A program made the translations under genes and the position numbers. A stretch of DNA of 64,000 bases from NCBI RefSeq assembly GCF_006489205.2, contig NZ_VFYR02000001.1, forward strand, positions 1,210,555 to 1,274,554, written 5' to 3'. Positions 64,000 through 64,000 of the stretch are shown piece after piece. Source of the stretch: Brevibacterium sp. XM4083. GTDB lineage: Bacteria > Actinomycetota > Actinomycetes > Actinomycetales > Brevibacteriaceae. The notes beneath the pieces are model-generated. The model saw only the letters and a list, made by a program, of their open reading frames with translations, had not been told where the DNA came from and did not search any database. Within the stretch, counting starts at the first letter, position 1; every line of letters starts with the position of its first letter.

Positions 64000-64000
64000 G

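Overview
The window is 64 kb of high-GC DNA with short intergenic gaps, many 4-base ATGA/GTGA stop-start overlaps and frequent GTG/TTG starts, which indicates a Gram-positive actinobacterium. The gene order ilvB-ilvN-ilvC ... serA ... leuB ... FAH-gltX-(tRNA-Gln, tRNA-Glu) ... IclR/leuC-leuD ... gpsA follows, as I remember it, the ancestral order in Mycobacterium and Corynebacterium. A Micrococcales genus such as Brevibacterium is my best guess; the genus is inference. No phage, transposase, CRISPR or rRNA was seen.

Layout. 0-6.8 kb: 3' end of ilvD overlapping a D-2-hydroxyacid dehydrogenase, an SDR/MerR pair with an 18-bp palindromic operator, an aldo/keto reductase, apt, a protein-L-isoaspartate methyltransferase-like gene, and a DUF559-type nuclease-like gene bracketed by hairpin repeats. 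6.8-10.5 kb: a heterodimeric ABC exporter. 10.5-14.5 kb: ilvBNC behind a transcription attenuator with a Leu-Leu-Val-Val-Val-Ile leader peptide. 14.5-20 kb: a dipeptide/oligopeptide ABC importer operon on the minus strand. 20-26.8 kb: Eis-like acetyltransferase, serA, DUF805, SnoaL-like/TetR divergent pair, PAP2 phosphatase and a CitE-like lyase. 27-29.3 kb: leuB and ilvE. 29.6-33.1 kb: an MFS transporter and a DUF222-HNH protein, both carrying in-frame minisatellites. 33.4-42.2 kb: GNAT protein, prolyl oligopeptidase, lipoate ligase, peptidase E-like protein, small membrane protein, thyX, maltokinase-cap-like protein, zinc alcohol dehydrogenase and a DNA-glycosylase-annotated family protein. 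42.2-49.9 kb: hrpB helicase, FAD monooxygenase, FAH-family protein, gltX, S33 peptidase, then tRNA-Gln and tRNA-Glu. 49.9-57.2 kb: a DUF4282 protein and a galactose locus (epimerase, galT, galK, Na+/sugar symporter with a small membrane partner, DeoR regulator). 57.2-64 kb: IclR (NdgR/LtbR-type) regulator divergent from leuC-leuD, then murA, plsC-like, gpsA and a PEBP-family gene.

How it works together: ilvD, ilvBNC, leuB, leuCD and ilvE supply nearly the whole branched-chain amino-acid pathway (leuA and ilvA are not in view), controlled by attenuation at ilvB and probably by the IclR protein at leuCD. gltX sits beside both tRNAs that a non-discriminating GluRS would charge. The galactose block covers uptake, anomer interconversion, phosphorylation and uridylyl transfer with its own regulator.

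A recurrent architecture is a TANNNT-like hexamer ending 6-7 nt before the start codon with no Shine-Dalgarno, seen at about a dozen genes and suggesting leaderless mRNAs. The least explained items are the inverted-repeat clusters around the DUF559 gene (5350-5459 and 6590-6749), the 42-bp in-frame repeat array in the MFS transporter loop, and the FUS-like YGQ-rich tail of the DUF4282 protein.
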